NCBI RefSeq assembly: GCF_918797505.1
Contig: NC_092800.1
Coordinates: 36,074,263-36,138,262 of the forward strand
From: Bemisia tabaci
Lineage: Eukaryota; Arthropoda; Insecta; Hemiptera; Aleyrodidae
Direction: 5' to 3'
DNA: 64,000 nucleotides
Position 1 is the first letter of the stretch. The number at the start of each line of letters is the position of its first letter. This document shows positions 21,227-32,731 of this stretch, piece by piece. The notes under the pieces were generated by a model that did not search any database, was not told the DNA's origin, and saw only the letters and a program-made list of their open reading frames with translations. The position numbers and the translations under genes were made by a program.

Positions 21227-22430
21227 TTTTCGAGGGGGTGGGTTTAAACTTGGCGATGAGGTCTCGGTCGCATCGGAGCTAATAAGGGTGTCTTTCGGGC
21301 GGATTTGTTTGCTCACGGTTGACTTCGGGGGACACGTCGCCGCGTCGCCCCTCTGAAGTAACAACTTATCTACATCTTTCGATGAGGCCTGTAACACGTT
21401 TAAATACATGCAATCTAGAGCTCATGAAAAATTAACATACGCTGTTACTTCAGACGGGTGACGACGTGTGAGGTTGAATCCTGTCTCGAAGAGAGCGACG
21501 AGAATAATTAGACTAGTTTTGTTTCGAGCTGTTTCGAGCTGCCTGGAGTTCAATCGGGGCCAATGAGAGGAGAATGGACAGAGGTTTCCGGGAATTAATA
21601 GCGTGTAACCAGCAAAAGGAACCCGATTGGATTTACGAACCGGTTCAGCTTTCAGCGGTCTGGAGGTTTAAGTTTTCGGTCTGAAAGTTTAAGGGTCGTA
21701 CTGATAGTCGTTCTTTAAGACCTTAATCAGATTTTTTCATTGTGGTGGTCCTCATGTGGTGTACATTGGGATTTAGAAAGGTTTAAAGTTTAAAGAGACC
21801 TTTATCGTAGCATCATAAAACATACCTTTTTTCATAAACCTAAAAAGTGAGGTTGAGGAGCACTGAAAATTTGTTTTTCTTGAGATATTATTTTGACATA
21901 AAGCGTTGTTTCTTGTCGACGATTTTTTTGTTCTTTGCGTGAAAGAAGAAACAAGAGTGACAATTTGTAAGAAATATTATCCGAGTATAGGTATCAATGA
22001 GCGGAATATCGATGACAGAGGTAAAACAAACGCTTATCCTCATTACTTTGTCTAAAAATCTAGGGTCGAGTTTCATTTTTTTAAAAGGAACCCAATCAAA
22101 ATATTCTCTTGAAATTCTCAACAAATATTTTTAAATACAAGAAAAGTTCTCGAAAATTTCAAGAAGTAGCGTTGGTTTCCCTTTTTAAAAAACAAAACTA
22201 GAGTGGAGACGATCAATAAACCAAAAAAATTTACGTATTTTTCGAAAACCATCGATATGATCACCGATAACTTTATTCGAGAAAAAAATTTTGCAAAATA
22301 TATTTATGTGGCAAAAACACGAGAAAAATGGATACGATACGGTATGATACATACTTGTTGGTTAGGAAATTGATTTCGGAGATGAAGGGGCAATAAATCA
22401 ACCCCTCAGCCTCACATTGACAGAGCTGCG
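21227..22430. other. No recognisable gene or repeat
   Basis: Mixed to AT-rich spacer. GTCACCCGTCTGAAGTAACA-type words appear inverted near 21340 and 21450 (arms about 20 bp, weak). No gene. Confidence 0.4.
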
Positions 22431-22687
22431 CTGCCTTTGCTAAGTCAGAACGCCGTATGTGCCATCAGGCGTTGCCAAATTCCCCCTCGTATCAACTAAT
22501 TACGAATTTCCAGGACTAGTGAATATTTCATCTCCGATTTTTCAGAAGATTCTGTTCGTAATTGGATCTAAAAAGTCTGAAAATTTCAAGGAAAAATATT
22601 CTAACCAGTTTTCAAAATTTGTTATTTTCAGAGAGGAAATTTGGCCACATTCGAATGCACATGTGTCGTTTTTACTTAGCACGGCAG
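22431..22687. mobile_element. MITE C copy
   Basis: Left CTGCCTTTGCTAAGTCAGAA, CGCCGTATGTGCCATCAGGC, GTTGCCAAATT; right GGAAATTTGGCCACATTCGA, then TAGCACGGCAG. Interior TCTGAAAATTTCAAGGAAAA is typical of C. Frames here are repeat-derived. Confidence 0.8.
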
Positions 22688-23178
22688 TACGATCCTTGCG
22701 ATGATGTGGCAATATCGAACCTCGGAATTAAAAGTAATTGTTTCTTGGCGCACTTGTTTGGTTGCAGATCATTCCGCCGAACGCCATCTTGACCGATTCC
22801 GGGTCGAGTGAAATATTGCCCCGATTCGAAGCAATCAAGGGTGCATCGATGCGCCGCGCCGCGGCCGATTGAAAAATGAACTCCAACTTAAAGTTTTCAG
22901 TTTTTCCGGACGAGCAGCCAAGTGCAGAGCCAGCCGTCTCAATATAATTGAACTTTCAGAAGTTACAGAGCGCCACGCCAAAACGATCGTGCAGACGCCG
23001 CATGCTGCCAACAAATCGTCTGGTTTTTTTTTTCTTATCGAAGTATCCTTTGCAAGTTCAACTTTTAATTGGAAATCCGACGATTGTGCCGCGAGCAGTT
23101 GTAGTTGGGTAACAATGAGGAATTGGAGACAATAAATTTTACACCTGCAACAATCTGAGCAATATGGCTGGAAAAAAT
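22688..23178. other. No recognisable gene or repeat
   Basis: Mixed composition. The 88-codon frame at 22869-23135 has no recognisable domain. Confidence 0.4.
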
Positions 23179-23354
23179 ACTGAAAAAAAAATCTCGGTGT
23201 ATTTACTAAGAAAAGGGTAAAATTACCAAGAATTCAGGGTTCTATTTGATCCCAGTTTTTTCTTGGTAAAATTACCATTTATGGAATTGGTAATTTTAGC
23301 GAGAAATCTCGGTAAAATTATTGAACTTTCTCGGTAATTTTACTGGACCTTGGT
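23179..23354 (+). mobile_element. MITE B, copy 1 (left part only)
   Basis: Matches B5 from ACTGAAAAAAAAATCTCGGT to TTTTACTGGACCTTGGT, then stops. Contains GGTAAAATTACC-type palindromic words. It lies 458 bp from B2 in inverse orientation, so the two could pair. Confidence 0.85.
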
Positions 23355-23811
23355 GGACCGTGGTGGTTCGTGGTTGCCGGACAACACCATAGTGTTCTAC
23401 GCCGCATTAACTTTCAGAAAAATGTATTCGCAAGTCAAAATTCGATTATGATTTAGTAATCCATTGATCTATCGGCTAACGAATCGTTCCCTAAAACGAT
23501 AAAAATACTATGAGCAGTGCCCTAAAATAATGCAAAATGGGCAGATTTTGGCGCGGCGAGGCAACTTGCTCTTGCAGTCAATTTGTCTCAGTCCGGCGAA
23601 AAGTCATCAATTTGACTGCACGCTGCACGAAGCCCCTTGCACTCTTCGTGTCACGCGAAGAGGACGAAGTGCCACGATCTTGGGTATCTTTCTTCTCTCG
23701 CTACAAAGAGTAGCTTTGATCAATCGTCTTCCCTCTTGGTCACACGTATTTTCTGCGCGTGCTATGAAATCTCACGGCTCATGGTGTGCCTCCAAATACC
23801 ATAAGGATGTA
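23355..23811. other. Unique spacer between two B elements
   Basis: Includes a 95-codon plus-strand frame (23530-23817) whose start lies in unique sequence but which has no recognised motif. No other structure seen. Confidence 0.4.
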
Positions 23812-24223
23812 CACTGAAAAAAAATTCTCGGCGTTTTTAGCAAGGTCCGTTGGTACCTTTACATCTCACTTTTTTACCAATTATTGGTAATTTTTCCAAG
23901 ACAGACTGGTAAGCTTACCTAAAAACCGGTATTTTTACTGTTTTCTTCAGGTAAGAATACCACTTTTATTGGTAATCAATTCCCGGTAACTTTGCCATTT
24001 TATTTCGGTAATTCTACCACAGTCGATAAAAAATATTGGCGTTTTTCCCAAGGTCCAGTAAAATTACCGAGAAAGTTCAATAATTTTACAGAGATTTCGC
24101 GGTAAAATTACCAATTCCATAAATGGTAATTTTACCAAGAAAAAACTGGGATCAAATAGAACCCTGAATTCTTGGTATTTTTACCCTTTTCTTAGTAAAT
24201 ACACCGAGATTTTTTTTTCAGTG
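23812..24223 (-). mobile_element. MITE B, copy 2 (complete), TA target duplication
   Basis: 412 bp, CACTGAAAAAAAATTCTCGG at the left and CTCGGTGTATTTAC complement with TTTCAGTG at the right. TA flanks both sides (23810-23811, 24224-24225). The interior is built from many GGTAAWWTTACC words and GCGTTTTTNCCAAGGTCC twice. No protein. Confidence 0.88.
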
Positions 24224-24240
24224 TACCCTTTTTTAAGTAC

Positions 24241-24330
24241 CATACGTTGCAATATATCATGTAACATGTAATCATTTAATCATGTAATCATTCACTCGTG
24301 TAATCATGTAATCGCATACCATATCGTAGC
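24241..24330 (+). repeat. CATGTAATCAT short tandem repeats
   Basis: Irregular repeats of CATGTAATCAT/CGTGTAATCATG, about six units, AT-rich. Confidence 0.65.
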
Positions 24331-24413
24331 ATGTGCCATAGTGTCGGTCAGAAGCTCATTTTCTACAAATTATAAAAAAGAGAAAGAAATAAAGGTGGAG
24401 AAATGGCGCCGAG

Positions 24414-25440
24414 TCGGTTTCAGGACATTCCGTCAACGATTTTTTGTCCGCACATCTCTTTTGTCCAGTGGTTTACGTCCACGCGTGAAATAAGCAACAG
24501 GGACTTGGTCCAAGTGTCATATTTTAGTCCGTGTGTAAAATTATATTGACAGTAATGAAATGAGAAAATTGTGAGAAACGAAAGAGTTGTGGTAACTCAT
24601 TTTTTCAATGAGATGTTATTTCCTTCTTTTGATCAATCTTTTTAAATTGTCATGGCTGAATATTTGGTTTGATTTCCATCCTTAAAATTTTCGATGAAAA
24701 ATAGACCTTATAAATACTTTTTTTTAATGAAAATATTACTTTATTTTAAAAACATGTACATTTTTAAAACATGGCAAATATTTGTTAAAGCTTTTCCAAG
24801 CGATGGCATCGATATTAAAGTCAATGAGCAGTAGTTGTGTTGTAAGAAACTATGCACAAATGAATAAAAGAGGGAAGAACCGAGAATCACACAATCTTCG
24901 GTTTTAGCCCATTTGTACATCGATCTTTCAGAGTCAAGTACGTCCTATTTTGAGCGTTTGGTTGCGCTCACACCACGCTTCAGCACAGTAAAAGCACAAA
25001 ATATAAAGGAACAAATTAATGTGCTTTGAGAATCATTAAATCCGACAAGGAAAGACCTTAATATTTACAAAACACACATTAAATTTTCCTTTCATATAAA
25101 TTTTTTTTATCAATTTAAATTAAAGTAATCCATGCAGAGTGTGCAAACATCTAAAAATCATGAGTTGAAAAACGCTGACTCCGCGAGTTTAAATAATAGG
25201 CCCTAGCATAAAGCGGAGTGATGCGACGTGCTGCCAGCACGAAACGCGCTCTGGCGCCTACAAACCTAAGCAGATACTTCACGCATTGCGCAATGCTTGA
25301 GGTATCCCTTAGGTTTGTAGGCGCCAATGCGCGTTCCGTGCTGGCTGGCTGGCCGCGCCGCAGCGTGCCACATGCCACGGCGCTTCACTATTTCACAATA
25401 GAGGTGTTGTACAGTATTATACAGCAGAAAAGCTGAGTCT
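24414..25440 (+). repeat. Dispersed repeat E, copy 3
   Basis: Extends the E family upstream: GTCGGTTTCAGGACATTCCG, TCAACGATTTTTTGTCCGCA, ACTTGGTCCAAG and TTAGTCCGTGTGTAAAAT match E5 (44424 onward). The GC-rich hairpin is at 25253-25324 (GGCGCCTACAAACCTAAG). The right end continues to GAGGTGTTGTACAGTATTAT and then diverges. Confidence 0.85.
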
Positions 25441-25823
25441 GCTTCATTTTGCGGGAAAATCAAAGCCAAGAAGTTCCAAAAATTCAATTAGAGCCCGAAA
25501 GATATTTTTTTGAGCTCTAATGATTTTCTCTCATTGAATAAATCTGGAAAACTCAGGAGACAATTAATAGACAATGGTCCTGTTACAAACTTCAGCTAAA
25601 GCCTGGAAAAGAATACTTTTTATGAAGAAAATTACCAAGACATCACGATGAAAGCATCAAGAAAGTCTAGAATACATTCCTTTCTTCACAACCTGTGCAA
25701 GAAATAAGAAATTGTTTAAAATATTCCTGCTTCAAAAACAATTTTAAGGCACAGATCATCAGTTCATAGGGACAATCGTTCCATCTCAACCCATACGCAC
25801 TAGGATGCTACGCAAATATTCAA
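25441..25823. other. No recognisable gene or repeat
   Basis: AT-rich spacer without paired termini. Confidence 0.4.
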
Positions 25824-26382
25824 AGGTCCAGTTACACGATCAAATTGAGCCATCAAATTCGGCCTCTCATCGGTCGCATCCTCACCTCAGGTTTTTTTCC
25901 ACCAATCAGAGCTTCAATTTGATGGCTCAATTTGATCCAACGAACTACACCTCTAGAATGGCTGACCAGTGTTAGAGACCCGGAACGTTTTGAAGTTGAT
26001 ATAGGTTAGGTTTACTTGGGCTCACACAGCAGGCTGCCATCTAAACCCATGTCAGACGCTGCCCACATTTTGCCGAATATTGTTGAATAAAGTGATAGCA
26101 ATGAAAAGATTGCTGAACAATCGCACCTCAAAAGGTTTTCTTTACTCAAAAAATAGGAACTTTGAAAGAAAACCTCAAAAAAATGAAAGTTTACAAAGGT
26201 TGAAATTTTCACATGTAATCCTTATGGGCAAGACGCAGCAGAAATGGAGATTGAGGTTAGCTATACTTGGGCTCCCACCCCCCTCCTGCCTTCAAAAACC
26301 GGCCCATGCGCGTTACGCAGGTTTGCTATCTCGCGGCCATTCTAGAGGTGTAGTTCGTTGATTTGATCGTGTAACTGGACCA
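25824..26382. mobile_element. Harbinger-like MITE related to I
   Basis: About 559 bp. Left terminus AGGTCCAGTTACACGATCAA ATT; right terminus TTTGATCGTGTAACTGGACC. An inner inverted pair follows (AACGAACTACACCTCTAGAA TGGC and complement). CAA on both sides may be a 3-bp duplication. The terminus aligns with element I (57525) over 23 positions with the shared end ACGATCAAATT. No transposase; the frame inside is not recognised. Confidence 0.7.
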
Positions 26383-27922
26383 CAACACACGGCCGCGGCG
26401 GACGCCAACCTACCAAAACACACATGACGAGACGGGACTGTTTCAACCGGTGTGATTTTATTCATATTTTCCTTGCGTTGATAATGACCATGATTTCAAC
26501 TTTGATCAAAATATTGCTACGAAAAAGGTCCTAAGCGAGAAAAGCACAATAGCATTGCAGATACACAGCTAAAACGAAGACGTCGTAATTGTCACCTATC
26601 CGAGCCTGAGCTACGGCCTTTTGCAGATGTCGCGGTTCCGAAGTCTCGAGAGTTGCTTGAGAGCAAATCCAATTCCAAACTTTCTGCGGCTTTAATTTCA
26701 GGCGGCGTTGCCGTCATCATGAATGAGCTGGATATTTTTTTTTGGGGGGGGGGGGGGGTGTTGCAAAATGAATTTTTACTGGAAGAGTGGGTCACTAGAC
26801 AGAAGAAAAGTCACGTGCTTTATCTTCAAAGCATTACTTAAAAAAACGGTTCTTACGATAAGAAGTTCGTAAACCAACCATTGGACTAGATATTAAAAAA
26901 GATTTCAACCATAGATCGAATGGAAATTCGAACTATGGGAATCGAGCTCACTTTAACAGTGTTTCTTTTGCAGCTCTCTATGGAGCACACCTCTTTCCCA
27001 CTCGTATTTTGTTCCGTTTGGCACAAACACATCCAAAGTTTCATATCCTAATCTTCATATGAAAGCTATTTCTCTGTGCCTCTTGACAACCGCTATCATG
27101 AGCTCGAGAGAGACCTTCATCTCATCTCGCGATATCAGAGTTGATTTTGATGAAAAGCGACGGACAGGCCAAATTTGATCCGAACAGTTGCAAACATGAC
27201 ATGGAGTCGGCCGAAACTTGACCGCTAATTACGATTCGACGGGTTAATAGTAAAGTGCATCTCAAAGTGACATGTCGTGCTATTATTACAGTTGCCAAAT
27301 GTTGATTACATCCAAAACGCCTACTATGAGAGCATGTCAATCTCACGGAAATTATTATGCCTCATTCATTTTTATAGAATGTAGGAGACTCCGCGCAAAG
27401 TTGTCGGATTTCAATGCAAAAATACGTTTTGATAAGAAGTCTTTATGGAATTTGATGCCGAAACTACTTACTTTCATACCACTCATCATTGCGCCCTCAA
27501 TTTTATCAGTTAGGCAGACAATCATCCAACGTGTTGGTATAGTTGCATGCTTGGCTCTGTGACAAAAATGGAGAGTGAAGGGTCTCTGGCAATTCAAAAT
27601 TCTCAGAAAGACCTGCAGCCCGATTGTTGAAATTTATGTCGGCACGACAAAAATCGAAAATCGATTTATTACACGGCACAGATAGGGCCATGTCTTGTCT
27701 TATCGTGCCCACATAGCCAGTTAAAGTTTCAACAATCCGGCTGCAGGTTTTGAAAAATCGCGATGAACCAAAGAAAATATTTCCCGCTTTTAAATCATGA
27801 TATTAATGTTTTTCCCAATCAATCAATCAACCGACCAAGCAGAGTTTTACACCCCCCCCTCCCTTCCACGATTCTACCATCCTCGTTGGTTGCGCTCATC
27901 GAAGACAATTTTTCAGGATCAC
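26383..27922. other. No recognisable gene; one long G run
   Basis: A 15-base G run at 26744-26758. Several 60-96 codon frames in both strands around 27100-27700 overlap each other and show no motif. Confidence 0.4.
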
Positions 27923-28180
27923 AAATTGAGGGACTTTGAGGAGGACAAGGTGCATACGTGCAGCTTTTGCCATTTCAAGAAATACGTATTTAAAGCTTCA
28001 AAATTACATGGATCCTAATGGCGGGGGGAGGGAGGGAGTTCAAACAGACTTTTTGATGCTTGAAAATTGCGGAATTTTTCACAGAATTTGCATTAAGACT
28101 AATTTAACTTAAAATCATTTAAATATCAATTTTTCAAAAATTGCACTTATGCGCCTCTTTTCCTCCAAGCCGCTCAATTT
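27923..28180. mobile_element. MITE Z, copy 1
   Basis: 258 bp with about 40-bp termini: AATTGAGGGACTTTGAGGAG GACAAGGTGCATA and complement (TATGCGCCTCTTTTCCTCCA AGCCGCTCAATT). Interior ATTACATGGATCCT and TTTTTGATGCTTGAAAA are shared with Z2 (33078). No target duplication is clear. Confidence 0.8.
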
Positions 28181-28274
28181 TATTTGAATAAAATTGACTG
28201 ACCGGAAAGGGAAGTTTCTGTCGGAATCTCAAGATCAACCCAACTTGAGGAAAAAAATACCTCCCGAGAATGTA

Positions 28275-28498
28275 TGTAGGAGTCATTCAAGTATCACGTA
28301 ACGCAATTTTTCCAAAAAAAAGGAGCGGGATTTTCCAATTTTGCCCGTTTTTTCCAAATCCACCCCCCCCCCCCGGTTTTGGATTTGCTACGGAACGCTA
28401 GGCTTGATCCTTCTCTTCCCCTCGTAACGCACTGTAACGCTGGCTCATGCCCCCCTTCCCCCTAAAAACGTTACGTAATGCTTGAAAGGCCCCCTACG
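28275..28498. mobile_element. MITE Y, copy 1
   Basis: 224 bp with termini GTAGGAGTCATTCAAGTATC ACGTAACG and complement CGTTACGTAATGCTTGAAAG GCCCCCTAC. The middle has a 12-base C run (28363-28374). One possible end of a second copy is at 19540. Confidence 0.65.
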
Positions 28499-28519
28499 AC
28501 TCTTTTACCGTGGACATTC

Positions 28520-28720
28520 GCATTTTTCATGCAGGTAAAATAGGGGATTTTTCGCGACGACGAGACAACGCGGTGGGCCGAGACGAAAGCTCCGAAATTA
28601 GCGCGGAATGAAACAACGGCAGCGACCGTCCGGGGGAAAGGGTTCCCGGTTGCGGTGAGGAAAGGGGCGGCGAGGGAGCGGGGAGGAAGGAAGGAGAGGT
28701 GGGATTTGTTGCATGAGTAA
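28520..28720. other. CpG- and G-rich patch
   Basis: GACGACGAGACAACGCGGTG and G-rich runs follow an AT-rich element. Possible regulatory or exon-edge sequence; no splice-supported exon can be shown. Confidence 0.3.
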
Positions 28721-28914
28721 AAGCTGAAAGAAGTGACGTTTAACCATGATTAATTTTTCGTAAATGCACTCGGCATTCTACCACTCCCGCGGCCCAAATG
28801 TTGCCGCCGTTCCTCGCAATCGGGGTTTTTGGCGCACGGCTCAAATAAGCTCGGACACATTCCGTCACCGGTGTAAGCTGTCTGACCCCCTAATTGTTCC
28901 TCTTTTATCACAAT

Positions 28915-29345
28915 GGGTCAGTTTTGCTGGTCACAGAATCAAGTTTTAATGCTTGATTCTTGTAGATTGGTGAAGAATAGTAAGATCTGTCCAAACAACA
29001 ACTTTCTACGCTTAATATTAGTAGAGATATCGTCCTTTGAAAATTCGGGTTTCTGACGACACCCACCGCGGTAATGACACCCTTGGTTCCTTCCACCTTG
29101 CTATCATCCGAGATTCACGTTGAGAGACTGGTGCAAATACGCGTCACATCGACTGATGGAGGCAAGGTTGAAGAAACCAAGGGTGTCACTACCGCGGTGG
29201 ATGGCGTTAAAAATCCAATTTTCCAAAGGGCAATAACTTGGTTAACATTGAACGTTATAGAAGTTGCAGTTTGGACGGATTTCATAATTTTTAGCTGATC
29301 TACAAGAATCAAGCATCACAGCACGATTCTGTGATCAGCGCAATT
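28915..29345. mobile_element. Long inverted-repeat element H, copy 1
   Basis: Arms of about 200 bp: GGTCACAGAATCAAG, TGATTCTTGTAGAT, CTGTCCAAAC, ACCGCGGTAATGACACCCTT GGTT mirrored on the right by ACCAAGGGTGTCACTACCGC GGTGG, TACAAGAATCAAGCATCA and GATTCTGTGATCAGC. The second copy (57468-58190) has the same plan. The frames on both strands are mirror images and non-coding. Confidence 0.85.
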
Positions 29346-30668
29346 TACTTCTTTTTTTTGGGAGGAGGGGGGGGGGGAGACAATAAAACTTGACATATTC
29401 ATTTACATGCGTAGCAGAAAGTCGAAGAACCACACAGAGAAAAAGCATCGTGTCTGAAGACTAGAAGCACGGGTTCTATTGACGTATTATCTAATCTGGA
29501 TTCAAGAACCGACATTTCTGGTTTTGTGAGCCGTAGCTTCAATCACTCGTCACTGAACCCGAGGGGGGCGAGGGCGGATGTTGTGTCTACAAATATATGT
29601 AGCCCCCGTTATATGTAATAATGGCGGCAACTAGAGCAGAATTGATTAAGCGATCTGCTGGATCAAACATATACCAGGTGCCTCTAGGTATCGAAATCGA
29701 ACATATCGATAGTGAAACTCCCAAACTACATACGTACCTCGATTCGCTACGTTGCAGACATCCTGTCATATTTACTTCATTCAGAACGTCAATTCTTAAA
29801 AACTTTTATGATTTTTCGAGTCTCTTCGCAAAGGAAGCTCTGCGCAAACTTCAAGGATTGATGTTGATTTATTCACCTTCCAAAAAATAAGATGAGACTG
29901 GAGATTTTAAAACACCACGGTCGAGGTACTTGGTTTGGGAGTTTTACCTTTGTTACCTTTCATCGAATTGTAAATTGACCTTTCGTCAAGACCCTCTCTT
30001 AGAATGACGCGGTGCATTCAGCGCAAAGTTTTTTCGTAAAAACCGCAGTACGATGCACCATATAAACCTTACTAATCACTTCGCGAAATCTTACATACGG
30101 TTCTGGTAATTTTACATTCGGTTCTGACCTGGTATTCAAACTAAAACAAACTGCAGAGAGGATATTCGAAAGCTTAACAAAACTTCAGAGAAAAGTAGCC
30201 TCATACGTATGAGCTGAATATCACGATTACGCTGAAACCGCTGCTAAAATTATTATCTCACTGCATATTCACCTTCAGATCTAGAGAATTTGATGATTAT
30301 GGATAAAATTTACCACCGCCAAAATCACTATTAAATCTTCTGATTTTAAAACACTATTATGAGGCGCTAAACGCATGGACCAGTTCTTTAAAACAATTCC
30401 TCAAAACACAAAGTAGCCGGGGGTTTAAAGCCCCTTCAAAAATACTCAGACACGATAAAAAGCTCGGCTTAAGACGAACTTCTAACTTGGCTCTTCATCC
30501 AATTTTTAGCTGCATAATAGTTCATAAACTTTTCAGAATTGCGCAGAGATAAAGGGAAGCTGTACTTATTCTGAGGAGCAAAATAATTTAGAGGCATCCG
30601 GGGGCCTAGTTTCGAATTTTCGATCAACGGAGGAACAAAAGAAGAGCAAACATGAGCTCGAAGTCATA
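29346..30668. other. Spacer with one unrecognised 89-codon frame
   Basis: An ATG frame at 29621-29890 (MAATRAELIKRSAGSN...) has balanced composition but no recognised domain, no visible partner exon and no promoter evidence. It could be chance or a small exon. The rest holds a 12-base-scale G run near 29360 and nothing else recognised. Confidence 0.35.
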
Positions 30669-30921
30669 GTCTCCGTGCTAAGGAAAAACGCCGCATGAGC
30701 CTTTAGGTGTTGCCAAATATCCTTTAATTAATCGCAAATTTGTGGCAATATTTATAAAAAAATTTCCTCCAATTTTTCAGAGAATTTTGTTCGTGCTTTG
30801 ATTCAAATAGTGTACAAATTTCAAGGTAATATATTGATGACTTTCCTCAAAAATAAACATTTTATCGGAGGAAATTTGGCAACTCTGGAATGTTCATACT
30901 GCGTTTTTCCGTAGCGTAGTC
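30669..30921. mobile_element. MITE C copy
   Basis: CCGTGCTAAGGAAAAACGCC GCATGAGC, GGTGTTGCCAAATATCC at the left; GAGGAAATTTGGCAACTCTG GAATGTTCATACTGCGTTTT TCCG at the right. Both edges carry TAGTCTCCGT, either a duplication or decayed termini. Confidence 0.78.
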
Positions 30922-30929
30922 TCCGTAAT

Positions 30930-31390
30930 GAAGCGAAGAGCGTGTTTGCGTGCGCCAACTTTTTGCAAAAACAGATGATCGCGCCGCGGTTATGAAACCC
31001 GAACGATTCGAGCTATCGAAACTTTCGAGTTATTGTCTTCGAAAAGGCGGAGTTATTTCGAGGGATCGACTCGAGGTTCGAGACGCGCCACGCGTGGGGA
31101 ACTCGGTGTTAGCGTGGCGGATTAGCGGTGCTTTGAAAGTTCGAGGCGGGAAGTTTGCGACGCGCGAAAGTTGCGAGGGAATGATTCCGGCGTCTTTCGT
31201 CTCGTATTAATTTCGCGGAAAATATCAATCTTTTTTATGCGCGCCGCGGGCCGCCCGGGACGGCGCGTGCCGCCGCGTATTATTAAGTAATTCCGACGTC
31301 GAAGTTCGCACATCGGTGCCGCTCGTGGAGAACGTGGAGCTTTTTCCATCTCCGCCGTGATAGTGAAGAGAGCAGTGAGTGTCAAATTTT
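30930..31390. promoter_or_regulatory. CpG-dense patch, candidate CpG island-like region
   Basis: Very CpG-rich relative to the neighbouring DNA (for example GATCGACTCGAGGTTCGAGA, GCGCGCCGCGGGCCGCCCGG). An 86-codon frame (30950-31210) follows from composition. A GAGAGCAG/TGAGTG boundary at about 31373 looks like a splice donor context but is unproved. It might be a promoter or first exon; this is inference only. Confidence 0.25.
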
Positions 31391-31526
31391 CGAGATCAAG
31401 TTCCTTCAAAATTCGTCTATTCTCTTTTGAATGAAATCACTGAAATAGCTAAAACAGCAAAATTCATCTTAATGTTATAAAAACGAGACACTTGAGAAAG
31501 CCGCAAGTGCGCAAAAAAATGATAAA

Positions 31527-31760
31527 CACTGGGAAAAAAAAACACATTGTATCTAGAGTCCAGATTTTTAAAAATATCGACAAGAAAAAGTACTTAAGAT
31601 TCAATTAGAATCTAGCTTAAATGAAGAACCAAGCCTCTTCATTTAAGCGGATTTCAAGCATTTGATTCAAGCAAAAATCCAATTGAATCAAGACTATTTT
31701 TTCTTTTCAATGTTTTCAAGAATCTGGACTCTAGATCCAATGTGTTTTTTTTTTTCAGTG
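31527..31760. mobile_element. MITE A, copy 3
   Basis: 234 bp, CACTGGGAAAAAAAAACACA TTG at left and CAATGTGTT, T-run, TTCAGTG at right. Interior differs from A1 by point changes. Flanks AA and TA do not match cleanly. Confidence 0.85.
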
Positions 31761-32239
31761 TAGTTTCAGGCAAGACAACAGTATGTGACAATATTCTCCA
31801 GAGAGCCAACGAAAACAGCGCTTTCAAGTGATGTGCCGCCCTCTTCGGACAGCTTCTATCCTGAAAATGTGTTTGTTGTGTGTCCAAAACGCAACCACAA
31901 AAGCATGCAGAGGATAGCAATTACGACTGTCTTGCCTGACAATAAGCTAGCATGAAAATGAAAAATACCCTTCTTGTGTAATTGAAATAAAATCAGTTGT
32001 CTTTTATCATTCAAACTACTTATGGGAGTCTTTCGGGCGATTAGTGGCAATTTGACAAAGAACGAAGGCTTCTTTCAATGAAATTTCACGGTCAGAAGCT
32101 TCTGAGCCAGTATTTTCTCAAAACTTCATTTTGCACTTACTGCTCTCTATTAAAACACCGCAAAAGAGGTTCGCGGTTTGCAAGTCTTACCGCTGATATT
32201 CTACTAGTAAATGAGTCAGTAGACGCGCGTATAGCTTCT
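31761..32239. other. No recognisable gene or repeat
   Basis: Mixed spacer. The reverse 88-codon frame that begins here runs into A3, so it is not independent. Confidence 0.4.
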
Positions 32240-32652
32240 CACTGAAATTAAAATTCTCGGCGTTTTTACCAAGGTCCGTTGGTACCTTTACCATCTCACT
32301 TTTTTTACCAATTATTGGTAATTTTACCGAGACAGACTGGTAAACTTACCTAAAAACCGGTATTTTTACTGTTTTTTCGGGTAAGAATACCACTATTATT
32401 GGTAATCAATTACCGGTAACTTTGCCATTTTATCTCGGTAATTCTACCACAGTCGATAAAAAATATTGGCGTTTTTACCAAGGTCCAGTAAAATTACCGA
32501 GAAAGTTCAATAATTTTACCGAGATTTCTCGGTAAAATTAACAATTCCATAAATGATAATTTTACCAAGAAAAAACCGGGATGAAATAGAACCCTGAATT
32601 CTTGGTAATTTTACCCTTTTCTTGGTAAATACACCGAGATTTTTTTTCAGTA
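32240..32652 (-). mobile_element. MITE B, copy 3 (complete), CT target duplication
   Basis: 413 bp, nearly the same as B2: CACTGAAATTAAAATTCTCG G to CGGTGTATTTAC complement and TTTCAGTA. CT flanks both sides (32238-32239 and 32653-32654). High similarity to B2 suggests fairly recent spread. Confidence 0.88.
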
Positions 32653-32731
32653 CTTGCTTAAAAACTAGTTCGATTGGTACCATCAGTCACCCTTCGAAGA
32701 AAAAAAAAAGAAAACGAAAGCGAAAAAGAAA

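Noticed and set aside
20861..21409. 182-codon reverse frame, the longest in the window
   Set aside because: It spans the tandem duplication, two G hairpins and a C fragment, and has no recognisable domain.
29621..29890. 89-codon ATG frame as a small gene
   Set aside because: Composition is normal, but there is no recognised domain, conservation or splice evidence; kept only as a note in the spacer entry.
30950..31210. 86-codon frame in the CpG patch as a coding exon
   Set aside because: GC-rich DNA has few stops; frames are also open on the opposite strand nearby and no domain is seen.
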